A stretch of DNA of 64,000 bases, taken from NCBI GenBank assembly GCA_036403155.1, contig DASWRM010000010.1:97618-161617 (forward strand), given 5' to 3'. This document shows positions 31,943 through 38,990 of this stretch, one piece after another. Source of the DNA: Gaiellales bacterium (lineage in GTDB: Bacteria; Actinomycetota; Thermoleophilia; Gaiellales; JAICJC01). The notes under the pieces were generated by a model that did no database searches, was not told the origin of the DNA, and was given only the letters and a program-made list of their open reading frames with translations. The translations under genes were made by a program, and so were the position numbers. Position 1 is the stretch's first letter; every line of letters starts with the position of its first letter.

Positions 31943-31968
31943 CCCACTAGTGTAAGCGGTTTAGTGGG
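31943..31968. promoter_or_regulatory. inverted-repeat operator candidate at the TauE/SafE promoter
   Basis: CCCACTA (31943-31949) and TAGTGGG (31962-31968) form a perfect inverted repeat with 12 bp between the arms, and the first arm overlaps the smaller palindrome CACTAGTG (31945-31952). The repeat covers the -10 hexamer of the exporter promoter, so a repressor bound here would block it. It differs from the ATAAG-N5-CTTAT sites. Confidence 0.5.
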
Positions 31969-31976
31969 GAATGCAA
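31949..31976 (-). promoter_or_regulatory. promoter of the TauE/SafE gene
   Basis: On the minus strand TTGCAT (31976-31971), 16 nt and TACACT (31954-31949), followed by a leader of about 40 nt with a ribosome-binding site. It is one of the few promoters here with both a -35 and a leader. Confidence 0.55.
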
Positions 31977-32102
31977 CCGGTGTGAGGTTCGCTCGCCTAC
32001 CCGGGTGCTGGAACGCCGAAACGGAGGCTAAGTCGCGGGACGCCGGCGCCGAGGGACGGGACGCGCGCGTTGCGGCCCCGACCCCCCGGCGGACGTGACG
32101 GT

Positions 32103-33272
32103 CTAGCTCTGGCGGTAGGCCGCGATCAGCACCTCGGCGACCTCGGGCCGGGTGAACTCGACCGGCGGTATCTCGCCGTTGCCGAGCATCTCGCGCACCT
32201 TGGTGCCGGACAGGAACACGTGGTGGTCCTGGGGATGCGGACACGTCTTGTTCGACGCCATGTTGCCGCAGGTCCGGCAGAAGAAGGTGTGGTCGAAGAA
32301 CATCGGCTCGATGTCCAGCTCGTGCGGCTCGAACTCGTCGAAGATGTGGTGCGCGTCGTAGGTGCCGTAGTAGCTGCCCACGCCGGCGTGGTCGCGGCCG
32401 ACGATGAAGTGCGAGCACCCGTAGTTCTTCCGGCAGATCGCGTGCCAGACGGCCTCACGGGGGCCGGCGTAGCGCATCGCCGCGGGGAACACCCCGAGCA
32501 GCGTGCGGTCGGCCGGGTAGTACTTCTCGAGCAGCACCTCGTAGCAGCGCATCCGCACGTCGGCGGGGATGTCGTCGCCCTTGGTCTTGCCGACCAGCGG
32601 GTGGAGCAGCAGGCCGTCCACCGTCTCGAGCGCGCACTTCTGGATGTACTCGTGCGCCCGGTGCACCGGGTTTCGCGTCTGAAAGCCGACGACGCGGCTC
32701 CAGCCGCGCTCGGCGAACGCCGCCCGCGTGTCCTTGGGATCGAGGTGGTGCGATGGGAACGCCGGGTCGGGCCGCTTGAAGACCGTCACCGCGCCGCCCA
32801 CGAGCGTCGGGCCCTCGGCATAGATCTGCGCCACGCCCGGGTGGGCGTCCTCCGTCGTCCGGTAGGTCTTCGCCGCCTCGTTCTCGCGGTCGACGGTGAA
32901 CACCTCCTCCACCTCGAGCACCGCCAGGAGCTCGCCCTCGGCGCTCTCGAGCGCGAGGCGGTCGCCCTCCGGCGCCTCGGACACCGAGAGCGTGACCGGC
33001 ATCGCCCACGGCACGCCGTTGGCGAGGTGCATCGACTCCACGGACGCGTCGTAGTCCGCACGGGTCATGAACCCGGTCAGCGGCGACAGTGCGCCAGAGG
33101 CGATCATGTCGAGGTCGGCCGTCTGCTTCTCGCTCATCCGCACACGCGGCAGCGATTGCGCCTGCTCGGCCAGCGAGGCCGCCTCGTCGCCCGTCACCGT
33201 GCGGTCGATCAGCTCGCCGCCGTGCGGCGCGATCAGGTGTCCGGCCTGCGTCGTCGTGGTCGGCTCCGCCAT
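32103..33272 (-). CDS. sat: sulfate adenylyltransferase (ATP sulfurylase)
   Basis: Single-chain ATP sulfurylase (389 aa) making APS from sulfate and ATP. The nucleotide-binding motif [15 protein letters not shown] and the block [12 protein letters not shown] are clear, with [13 protein letters not shown] between them. A small Cys-rich patch [15 protein letters not shown] near residue 335 looks like the zinc site found in several bacterial Sat proteins. It is the homomeric Sat type, not CysDN. The ATG overlaps the cysC stop (TGATG). It is the last gene of the sulfonate operon. Confidence 0.95.
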   Translation of the reverse strand: MAEPTTTTQAGHLIAPHGGELIDRTVTGDEAASLAEQAQSLPRVRMSEKQTADLDMIASGALSPLTGFMTRADYDASVESMHLANGVPWAMPVTLSVSEAPEGDRLALESAEGELLAVLEVEEVFTVDRENEAAKTYRTTEDAHPGVAQIYAEGPTLVGGAVTVFKRPDPAFPSHHLDPKDTRAAFAERGWSRVVGFQTRNPVHRAHEYIQKCALETVDGLLLHPLVGKTKGDDIPADVRMRCYEVLLEKYYPADRTLLGVFPAAMRYAGPREAVWHAICRKNYGCSHFIVGRDHAGVGSYYGTYDAHHIFDEFEPHELDIEPMFFDHTFFCRTCGNMASNKTCPHPQDHHVFLSGTKVREMLGNGEIPPVEFTRPEVAEVLIAAYRQS

Positions 33273-33835
33273 CAGGCGACAGCCTCCTCGGCGTCGCGGG
33301 CGATGAAGCCGAGCTCCTCGAGCCGGTCGATGACGATCCGCGCGGACTCCTCGGGCGTGCGGCCCTCCGTGTCCACGACGATCTCGGGGTTGAGTGGCGC
33401 CTCGTATGGATCGGACACGCCCGTGAACTCCTTGATCTCGCCGGAGAAGGCCTTGGCGTACAGACCTTTCACGTCGCGCCGGGCGCACTCGTCCAGCGAC
33501 GTGGAGACGTGCACCTCGACGAAGCGGCCGCCCAGCATCTCGCGCACCGCGTCCCGCGTCTCGGCGTACGGGGAGATGGCGGCAACGATGACTCCCGCGC
33601 CGTGCCGCGTCAGCAGCTTGGCGACGAAGCCGATGCGCAGGATGTTGGTGTCGCGGTCCTCACGCGAGAAGCCGAGGCCCTTGCTGAGGTTGGTGCGGAC
33701 GACATCGCCGTCGAGATGGTCGACGAGGATGCCGCGGCGCTCGAGCTCCGGGCCGACGATCTCGGCGATGGTGCTCTTGCCGGAGCCCGAGAGGCCGGTG
33801 AACCAGAGCGTGAATCCGTGGTTTTCCTGTGGCAC
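33272..33835 (-). CDS. cysC: adenylylsulfate (APS) kinase
   Basis: APS kinase (187 aa) phosphorylating APS to PAPS. The P-loop is GLSGSGKST, followed by [24 protein letters not shown] (key residues DGD and the RDTN block) and [17 protein letters not shown]. Because the neighbouring CysH is of the APS-reducing type, PAPS is not needed for sulfite formation and more likely feeds sulfotransferases such as the one at 22 kb. GTG start with AAAGGA upstream. The 46-nt gap before it holds the 9-bp direct repeat CGCGTTGTA twice (33851 and 33868), a possible internal promoter. Confidence 0.94.
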   Translation of the reverse strand: MPQENHGFTLWFTGLSGSGKSTIAEIVGPELERRGILVDHLDGDVVRTNLSKGLGFSREDRDTNILRIGFVAKLLTRHGAGVIVAAISPYAETRDAVREMLGGRFVEVHVSTSLDECARRDVKGLYAKAFSGEIKEFTGVSDPYEAPLNPEIVVDTEGRTPEESARIVIDRLEELGFIARDAEEAVA

Positions 33836-33881
33836 GTGTGGAGGTCCTTTCGCGTTGTATCGTCTGCCGCGTTGTAGCGGC

Positions 33882-34586
33882 TCAGCTGCCGTGGAGGCCG
33901 CACTCCACCTTTCCGGTGCCTTTCCAGCGGCCCGTGCGTTCGTCCGCGCCCTCGGCCACCGCGCTGGTGCAGGGGACGCAGCCGATCGACGGATAGCCGT
34001 GGTCGTGCAGCGTGTTGTAGGGGATGCCGTGCCTCCAGATGTAGCGCCACACGTCGCGGTTCGTCCAGTCGGCCAGCGGCTGCACCTTCACCACGCCGCG
34101 GCGCTCATCTATCTCGATTTTGCGGGCGTTTTCCCGAGTTGTCGACTGCTCTCGCCGAATACCCGTGATCCACGCGTCCATACCGTCGAGCGCCTGGCGC
34201 AGCGGCGCGACCTTCCGCATGCCGCAGCACGCGTCCGGATCCCGCTCCCAGAGCCGCTCTCCGTGCACGGCGGCCTGCTGCTCGACGCTCAGCTCCGGCT
34301 CGATCCGCTCGAACCTGACCGGGTAGCGCTCGATCAGCTTGCGGCGCGTCTCGTAGGTCTCACGGAACAGCAGCCCGGTGTCGAACTCGACGACGCGCAC
34401 GTCCGGCTCGATCTCGGCGAGCATGTGCACCAGCACCGAGCTCTGCTTCTGCCACGAGCACGTCAGCACCATGCGTGGGTGGAACAGGTCGACGGCGACG
34501 CGCAGGACGTCCTCGGCGCTCTTGTCCTCGAGCTCGTCCGCGAGCCGCGCGGCCTCGGCCGCGCTGATGGGCAGCATCGTGCTCAC
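33882..34586 (-). CDS. cysH: assimilatory APS reductase (CysH, [4Fe-4S] type)
   Basis: Thiol-dependent reductase (234 aa) turning APS into sulfite and AMP. The paired Cys motif DACCGMRK and the later IGCVPC give the four cluster ligands that mark APS reductases; PAPS reductases of the E. coli type lack them. The catalytic Cys lies in the C-terminal [19 protein letters not shown] binds the nucleotide. The start is GTG 34586, overlapping the comA stop by four bases, so sulfite production is translationally coupled to the enzyme that consumes sulfite. Confidence 0.94.
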   Translation of the reverse strand: MSTMLPISAAEAARLADELEDKSAEDVLRVAVDLFHPRMVLTCSWQKQSSVLVHMLAEIEPDVRVVEFDTGLLFRETYETRRKLIERYPVRFERIEPELSVEQQAAVHGERLWERDPDACCGMRKVAPLRQALDGMDAWITGIRREQSTTRENARKIEIDERRGVVKVQPLADWTNRDVWRYIWRHGIPYNTLHDHGYPSIGCVPCTSAVAEGADERTGRWKGTGKVECGLHGS

Positions 34587-35362
34587 GTGGCGGTGGGGAT
34601 GTCGCGGAGCAGGAGGTCCGGCATGGTGTCCGACCGCAGGCCCAGGCGCAGCGTCTCGAGCGGGATCACCTCGTCCGGAGGGATGTTGCCGAGGTTCACC
34701 TCGGAGCCCAGGTGCCGGATGAACCACGCCTGCTGCTCCTTCTGGGGCGCCTCGAACAGCAGGTTGTCGACCGGGATCTCGTGCACGATCTCGTCGATCA
34801 GCCCGCTGCGCACCTCGCCGGTGCCGCGGAAGATGCCGGCGGTCCCCGTCTCGCGCGCCTCGGTGATCACCTTCCACGCCCCCGCCTCGAGCTCCTCGCG
34901 GATCCAGGCCACCCACTGGTAGGGCGCGTAGATGGCGTCCTGGTCCTTCGAGCCGACCTCGGACAGCACGACGAAGTCCTCGGCAAGCGCGCTGATCAGC
35001 TCCTGCTTGCTCTCGCGCTCCATGCGCAGCGTGCCGTCAGACACCTCGACGTGGGTGAACCCGTGGCCCTTCACCCAGCGCTTGAACTCGTCCACCCGGC
35101 CGCGCGCAACCGCTGCCTCGAGCAGCGTGCCGCCGCACATCACCGGGGTGTCGAAGGAGCGGTAGAGCTTCACCTTGTCGGGCAGGTTCTGCGTGACGTA
35201 CGACGTGCCCCAGCCGAGCTTGACGATGTCGACGTACTCGCCGGCCGTCTCGAACATCCCGTTCACCTCGGCCAGCGTCATGCCCTTGTCCATGACATGG
35301 GTGAGGCCGCGTTCGCGCGGCTTCGACGGGCGCAGCGGGATTCCCAGGAACTCTTCGACCAT
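34583..35362 (-). CDS. comA: phosphosulfolactate synthase (ComA family)
   Basis: (2R)-phospho-3-sulfolactate synthase (259 aa), which adds sulfite to phosphoenolpyruvate. The family signatures run through the whole chain: RERGLTHVMDKG near residue 18, VDIVKLGWGTS, CGGTLLE, EVSDGT, VLSEVGSKD, KVITEARETGTAGI and LLFEAPQKEQQAWFI. Known relatives make sulfolactate for coenzyme M in methanogens and in Xanthobacter, and for Bacillus spores. The usual phosphatase ComB is not in the window. It sits between fumarase-like genes (3-nt gap) and sulfate-reduction genes (4-nt overlap). Confidence 0.94.
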   Translation of the reverse strand: MVEEFLGIPLRPSKPRERGLTHVMDKGMTLAEVNGMFETAGEYVDIVKLGWGTSYVTQNLPDKVKLYRSFDTPVMCGGTLLEAAVARGRVDEFKRWVKGHGFTHVEVSDGTLRMERESKQELISALAEDFVVLSEVGSKDQDAIYAPYQWVAWIREELEAGAWKVITEARETGTAGIFRGTGEVRSGLIDEIVHEIPVDNLLFEAPQKEQQAWFIRHLGSEVNLGNIPPDEVIPLETLRLGLRSDTMPDLLLRDIPTAT

Positions 35363-35365
35363 GGT

Positions 35366-35953
35366 CTACAACCTCGAGTAGATGGTTTCTTCGAGCCGCC
35401 TGCGCGCCTCGACCTGGACATTCTCGTAGAGCGACTCGCCGTGCGTGTCCATGCCGACGATCAGCGGGCCGAAGTCCCGCACCCGGAACTTCCAGAGGCA
35501 TTCCGGCATGAGGTCCTCCCACTCGACCTGCTCGATCTCCTCGATCTGCGTCGTCTCGAGCGCCGCCGCGCCGCCGACGATTGCGAGGTACACGCCGCCA
35601 TGCTGCCGCAACGGCGCGAGCGCCTCGGGCAGCAGGCCACCCTTGCCGATGATCGCTCGGGCGTGGTGGTCGCGCACCAGGCCCTCGGTGAACCGGCTCA
35701 TCCGCGCGCTCGTCGTGGTGCCGATGCACATCGGCTCGTAGCGGCCCTCGCCTACCTTGCGGACGTTGGGCGCGGTGTGCAGCAGCGCGGCTCCCTCGAG
35801 CGACATCGGCGGCTCCTGGCCGCGGTCGAAGATGCGGATCTGCGTCGCGTCGCGGATGCCGATGATGTGGCCCTGGATGGTGACGGTGTCGCCGGCGTGC
35901 AGCCCGCGGACGGTGGCCTCGTCGGTCGGGAAGCCGATGTCGTGGTGGGCCAT
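35366..35953 (-). CDS. class I fumarase / tartrate dehydratase-like beta subunit
   Basis: C-terminal (beta) subunit (195 aa) of a two-subunit [4Fe-4S] hydro-lyase of the fumarase class I / L(+)-tartrate dehydratase family. It shows the swivelling-domain features: GDTVTIQGHIIGIRDATQ, CIGTTTSARMSRF, RAIIGKGGL and DFGPLIVGMDTHGESLY. The ATG overlaps the alpha-subunit stop by one base. Sulfolactate or phosphosulfolactate rather than malate is an inferred substrate, from its place next to comA; ordinary fumarase activity is the alternative. Confidence 0.9.
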   Translation of the reverse strand: MAHHDIGFPTDEATVRGLHAGDTVTIQGHIIGIRDATQIRIFDRGQEPPMSLEGAALLHTAPNVRKVGEGRYEPMCIGTTTSARMSRFTEGLVRDHHARAIIGKGGLLPEALAPLRQHGGVYLAIVGGAAALETTQIEEIEQVEWEDLMPECLWKFRVRDFGPLIVGMDTHGESLYENVQVEARRRLEETIYSRL

Positions 35954-36852
35954 CAGGCCTCCCGGTCGTAGTCGACGGTGCCGTCGGCGTGGATGTGGGC
36001 GCTGGCACGGCGGGCGGCCCAGCACTGGTAGTTCACGGCGACGGGGTTCAACGTGATGTGCGTGTGCGCCTGCTCGACGTGCACCGACAGCACGGTGGTG
36101 TCGCCGCCGAGCCCCATCGGCCCGATGCCGGTCTCGTTGAGCAGCTCGAACAGCTCGCGCTCCAGCTGGGCGACGTCGGGGTCGGGGTTGACGTCCTCGA
36201 CCGGTCGGGCGATCGCCTCCTTGGCAAGGTGCATGGCCAGGTCGGCGGAGCCGCCGATGCCCACGCCGACGATTCCCGGCGGGCAGGGCTTGCCGCCGGC
36301 GCCGACGATCGAGTCGAGCACGAACCGCTTGATCGCGGCGACGCCGTCGGCGGGCACGAGCATCTTCAGGAAGCTCATGTTCTCGGAGCCCGAGCCCTTG
36401 GGGATGCACTTCACGTCCAGCCCGTCCCAGTCGGGCACGAAGTCCCAGTGGATGTGCGGGATCTTGTGCCCGGTGTTGTCGCCGGTGGCCACACGCGTGA
36501 GGGTGTGGACGGTGTTCGAGCGCAGCGGGTGCTCGAGCGTCGCGCGGCGCGTTCCCTCGCGCAGCGCCTGCTCGATCCGCGCCGGGTGGAGCGGGAAGTG
36601 CTCGCCCAGGCGGACGTAGTAGACGGCGAGGCCGGTGTCCTGGCAGACGAGATTCTTGGTGTCGTCTGCGACCGAGACGTTGGTGTTGATCGTCTCGAGA
36701 ATGCGCTTGCCGACCTTGTGCGTCTCGCGCTCCATCGCTCCGCGCAGCGCGTCGCGCAGATCCTGGGGGATGTCCTTCAGCGCCCACACGTAGAGATGCG
36801 CGGATGCGTCCTCGACGGTCTGCTGCAGGTCGGTTGTGATGTCGATGGCCAC
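35953..36852 (-). CDS. class I fumarase / tartrate dehydratase-like alpha subunit
   Basis: N-terminal (alpha) catalytic subunit (299 aa) of the same hydro-lyase. The three cluster cysteines expected in the family are in LVCQDTGLAVY, GKPCPPGIVGVGIGGS and NYQCWAARR. These enzymes remove water from 2-hydroxy acids carrying a second anionic group. Malate differs from 3-sulfolactate only in having a carboxylate where sulfolactate has a sulfonate. The gene starts 15 nt after the FAD reductase gene ends. Confidence 0.92.
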   Translation of the reverse strand: MAIDITTDLQQTVEDASAHLYVWALKDIPQDLRDALRGAMERETHKVGKRILETINTNVSVADDTKNLVCQDTGLAVYYVRLGEHFPLHPARIEQALREGTRRATLEHPLRSNTVHTLTRVATGDNTGHKIPHIHWDFVPDWDGLDVKCIPKGSGSENMSFLKMLVPADGVAAIKRFVLDSIVGAGGKPCPPGIVGVGIGGSADLAMHLAKEAIARPVEDVNPDPDVAQLERELFELLNETGIGPMGLGGDTTVLSVHVEQAHTHITLNPVAVNYQCWAARRASAHIHADGTVDYDREA

Positions 36853-36867
36853 GGGTGGTCGGTCCTT

Positions 36868-38073
36868 TCAGCGGGCGGCGTGTGCGGCCGCGCGCCCGGC
36901 GCGGCGTCCGAATACGGTGCAGTCGAGCAGGGAGTTGCCCATCATGCGGTTGCGCCCATGTACGCCGCCGGTGATCTCGCCGGCGGCGAAGAGGCCCTGC
37001 ACGGTGGTCTGGCCGTCCCGGTCGATCACCAGGCCGCCGTTTTGGTAGTGAAGCACGGGATAGGTGAGGACCGGCTCGGTCAGCGGGTCGACGCCGGCGT
37101 GGCGGTAGCGGCGGAGCATGTACGGCAGGACTTCCCCGGCGACGCCCGCGTCGATCCGCGTGGTGTCCAGCAGGACGGCCGGCCGGCCGTCGGGCGTCGT
37201 CAGACCGCGCCCCTCGTCGCACTCCTTCACGATCGCGGCGGCGACGGTGTCGCGCGGGGCCAGCTCGTCGACGAACCGCTCGCCCTCGGCGTTGACGAGC
37301 AGCGCGCCGTAGCTGCGCGTGGTCTCGGGGATCGAGTAGCCCTGCAGCGGCGGCGGCCACGCGCCGCCGTTGGGATGGTGCTGGAGTGAGTCGTCGTCGC
37401 GCGCATCCGCGCCGGCTTCCTGCGCGATCTGTGCGACCTCTCCGGTCGCGCCCGGCTGGTTGGTCGTCAGCACCCCGCGGCGCTGCGCCTCCGCGTAGCA
37501 GCGGCCGCCGGCAGCGAGCACCACCGCGCCCGCCTCGATCACGCCGCGCTCGCCGTGCTGCTCGACCGTCGCGTCGAAATGCCCATTGGCGCGGTCGACC
37601 GCGACGAGCGGGGTGTGGCCGTGGATCTCGATTCCCTCATCCGCGAGCGCGCCGCGCAGCGCATGGGCGATGGCGTGGCCCGTGCGGTCGCCCACCTGCA
37701 GCAGCCGCTTGGCGGTCGCGCCGCCGCAGCGGGCGAGGCGGTAGCCGTCACCCTCGCGGGAGAACTCGACCCCCAGTGACTCGAGCCATGTGATCGCGCC
37801 GGGCGCCTCTCCGGTCAGCACCGAGACCAGCTCCATGTCGGCGGTGTCGTGCGACGACCGGTAAACGTCCTGCGCGTGCTGCTCGGGAGAATCGTCGCCG
37901 CCGACGGCGGCCTGGATCCCGCCCTGCGCCTTGCCGGTATTGCACGAGGCGGGCGACCCTTTTGTGATGACCGTGACGCGTGCCCCTGCGCGCGAGGCAG
38001 CCCACGCGGCCGCCAGGCCTGCGCCGCCGCTCCCGACCACGAGCACGTCGGTTGTCCGTGGAACGCCGTTCAT
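36868..38073 (-). CDS. FAD-dependent fumarate-reductase/aspartate-oxidase-like enzyme
   Basis: Flavoprotein (401 aa) of the succinate dehydrogenase/fumarate reductase/L-aspartate oxidase family. The FAD motif is VLVVGSGGAGLAAA. The catalytic Arg is kept in DELAPRDTVAAAI and the substrate His in HYQNGGLVID; the second FAD region is LFAAGEITGGVHGRNRMMGNSLL. The His that binds FAD covalently in FrdA/SdhA is replaced (SCNTGKAQGGI), and the C-terminal helical domain is missing. No iron-sulfur subunit gene is adjacent. Start ATG 38073 lies 7 nt after TAGAAT; the ATG at 38082 overlaps that hexamer. Confidence 0.88.
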   Translation of the reverse strand: MNGVPRTTDVLVVGSGGAGLAAAWAASRAGARVTVITKGSPASCNTGKAQGGIQAAVGGDDSPEQHAQDVYRSSHDTADMELVSVLTGEAPGAITWLESLGVEFSREGDGYRLARCGGATAKRLLQVGDRTGHAIAHALRGALADEGIEIHGHTPLVAVDRANGHFDATVEQHGERGVIEAGAVVLAAGGRCYAEAQRRGVLTTNQPGATGEVAQIAQEAGADARDDDSLQHHPNGGAWPPPLQGYSIPETTRSYGALLVNAEGERFVDELAPRDTVAAAIVKECDEGRGLTTPDGRPAVLLDTTRIDAGVAGEVLPYMLRRYRHAGVDPLTEPVLTYPVLHYQNGGLVIDRDGQTTVQGLFAAGEITGGVHGRNRMMGNSLLDCTVFGRRAGRAAAHAAR

Positions 38074-38080
38074 CCGACGC

Positions 38081-38086
38081 ATTCTA
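38081..38086 (-). promoter_or_regulatory. -10 hexamer of the sulfonate operon
   Basis: TAGAAT on the minus strand, 7 nt and ATG 38073. The -35 position reads TTTCCG, a poor match, which fits activator dependence. Confidence 0.5.
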
Positions 38087-38097
38087 CAGAAGCGCTG

Positions 38098-38505
38098 CTA
38101 ATCCGGAAAATAAGATCTGCTTATATCGGTGATGTCGGCCGTATCGGCCGGGCGGGGGTCCCAGGGAAGCACCAGCGGGTCGCCGTCATAGCGGGGGATG
38201 ACATGCACGTGGTAGTGGAAGACCGTCTGCCACGCGGCCGCGCCGTTCGACTGCATGATCGTCACGCCCTGCGCACCGAGCCCTGAGAGCGCCCGCGCGG
38301 CGACGTCCCGGGCGACAGCCGCGCAATGCGCCAGATCGTCATCCTCGATGTCGCCGAGGTCGCGCGAATGCCTGCGTGGAATCACCAGTGCATGCCCCCG
38401 CGTGGCCGGGTTGATGTCCATGATCGCGATCGCGCGGTCGTCCTCATGGATCCGTGTGGACGGCAGGTCGCCGGCCACGATGCGGCAGAAGATGCAGTCC
38501 TCCAT
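38098..38505 (-). CDS. HIT-family nucleotide hydrolase/transferase
   Basis: Histidine-triad protein (135 aa). The triad motif is HYHVHVIPR near residue 97 and the N-terminal CIFCRIVAGD has the zinc-type cysteines of HinT-like proteins. Family members cleave AMP from phosphoramidates, and some split adenosine 5'-phosphosulfate. It lies directly upstream of the sulfonate operon on the same strand, 24 nt before that start codon, so read-through into the operon and a role in APS turnover are possible but unproven. Confidence 0.92.
   Translation of the reverse strand: MEDCIFCRIVAGDLPSTRIHEDDRAIAIMDINPATRGHALVIPRRHSRDLGDIEDDDLAHCAAVARDVAARALSGLGAQGVTIMQSNGAAAWQTVFHYHVHVIPRYDGDPLVLPWDPRPADTADITDISRSYFPD
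38110..38124. promoter_or_regulatory. LysR-type palindrome upstream of the sulfonate operon
   Basis: ATAAGATCTGCTTAT, again ATAAG-N5-CTTAT with T-N11-A, centred about 44 bp before the start codon at 38073, where a LysR activator would touch RNA polymerase. It lies in the last codons of the HIT gene and is strikingly AT-rich for this DNA. The same arms cover the start of the LysR gene at 12905. Confidence 0.6.
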
Positions 38506-38512
38506 GCCCGCG

Positions 38513-38518
38513 ATCGTA
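38513..38518 (-). promoter_or_regulatory. -10 hexamer for the HIT gene
   Basis: TACGAT on the minus strand, 7 nt, ATG 38505. Only 1 bp separates it from the divergent GNAT promoter. Confidence 0.45.
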
Positions 38519-38519
38519 C

Positions 38520-38525
38520 TAGCAT
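38520..38525 (+). promoter_or_regulatory. -10 hexamer for the GNAT pair
   Basis: TAGCAT, 6 nt, ATG 38532. The two divergent start codons are only 26 bp apart, leaving no room for leaders. Confidence 0.5.
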
Positions 38526-38531
38526 CGGCGC

Positions 38532-38990
38532 ATGCTGGACGCGACGCCCTTCGTGCCCGACGGCTTCGAGCCGCCCAGCGGCCTGACGGATGACCTGTTC
38601 GTGCTCGAGCCGCTCGGGCCGCAGCACACCGAGTCCGACTACGACGCGTGGACGTCGAGCGTGCAGCACATCGGCGCGACGCCCGGCTTCATCGGAGGCT
38701 CGTGGCCGCGCGACATGACGCTCGACGAGAACCGCGCCGACCTCGAGCGGCACGCCCGTGATTTCGCCGCGCGCACGGGGTTCACGTACACCGTCCTGGA
38801 GCCGGGGACGCGCGACGTGGTCGGCTGCGTCTACATCTACCCGTCGCGCCGACCCGACCGCGATGCGGATGTCCGTCTCTGGGTGCGGGCGAGCCGCGCC
38901 GAGCTGGACGAGCCGCTCTGGCACGCTGTCCGCGGCTGGCTGGCCGAGGAGTGGCCGTTCACGGCGGTCGATGATCAGGGCCGAGGGTGA
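38532..38990 (+). CDS. GNAT-like N-acetyltransferase
   Basis: Protein of 152 aa with a GNAT-like pattern: an N-terminal strand-helix LFVLEPLGPQHTESDYDAW, then FTYTVLEPGTRDVVGCVYIYP and DADVRLWVRAS in the core sheet. The acetyl-CoA loop (Q/RxxGxG/A) is not obvious, so the enzyme may be divergent. Substrate unknown. The GTGA overlap couples it to a second acetyltransferase gene. Confidence 0.72.
   Translation: MLDATPFVPDGFEPPSGLTDDLFVLEPLGPQHTESDYDAWTSSVQHIGATPGFIGGSWPRDMTLDENRADLERHARDFAARTGFTYTVLEPGTRDVVGCVYIYPSRRPDRDADVRLWVRASRAELDEPLWHAVRGWLAEEWPFTAVDDQGRG

Noticed and set aside
28852-32418. A minus-strand open frame of 1188 codons spanning several genes
   Set aside because: Only its last part (28852-30288) has protein-like composition, with membrane helices. 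The rest is an Arg/Pro/Gly-rich antisense or shifted frame over the Ig-like, TauE and sat genes.
38080-38082. ATG at 38082 as start of the FAD reductase
   Set aside because: It lies within or next to the proposed -10 hexamer TAGAAT; ATG 38073 has the usual 7-nt distance and keeps the whole FAD motif.
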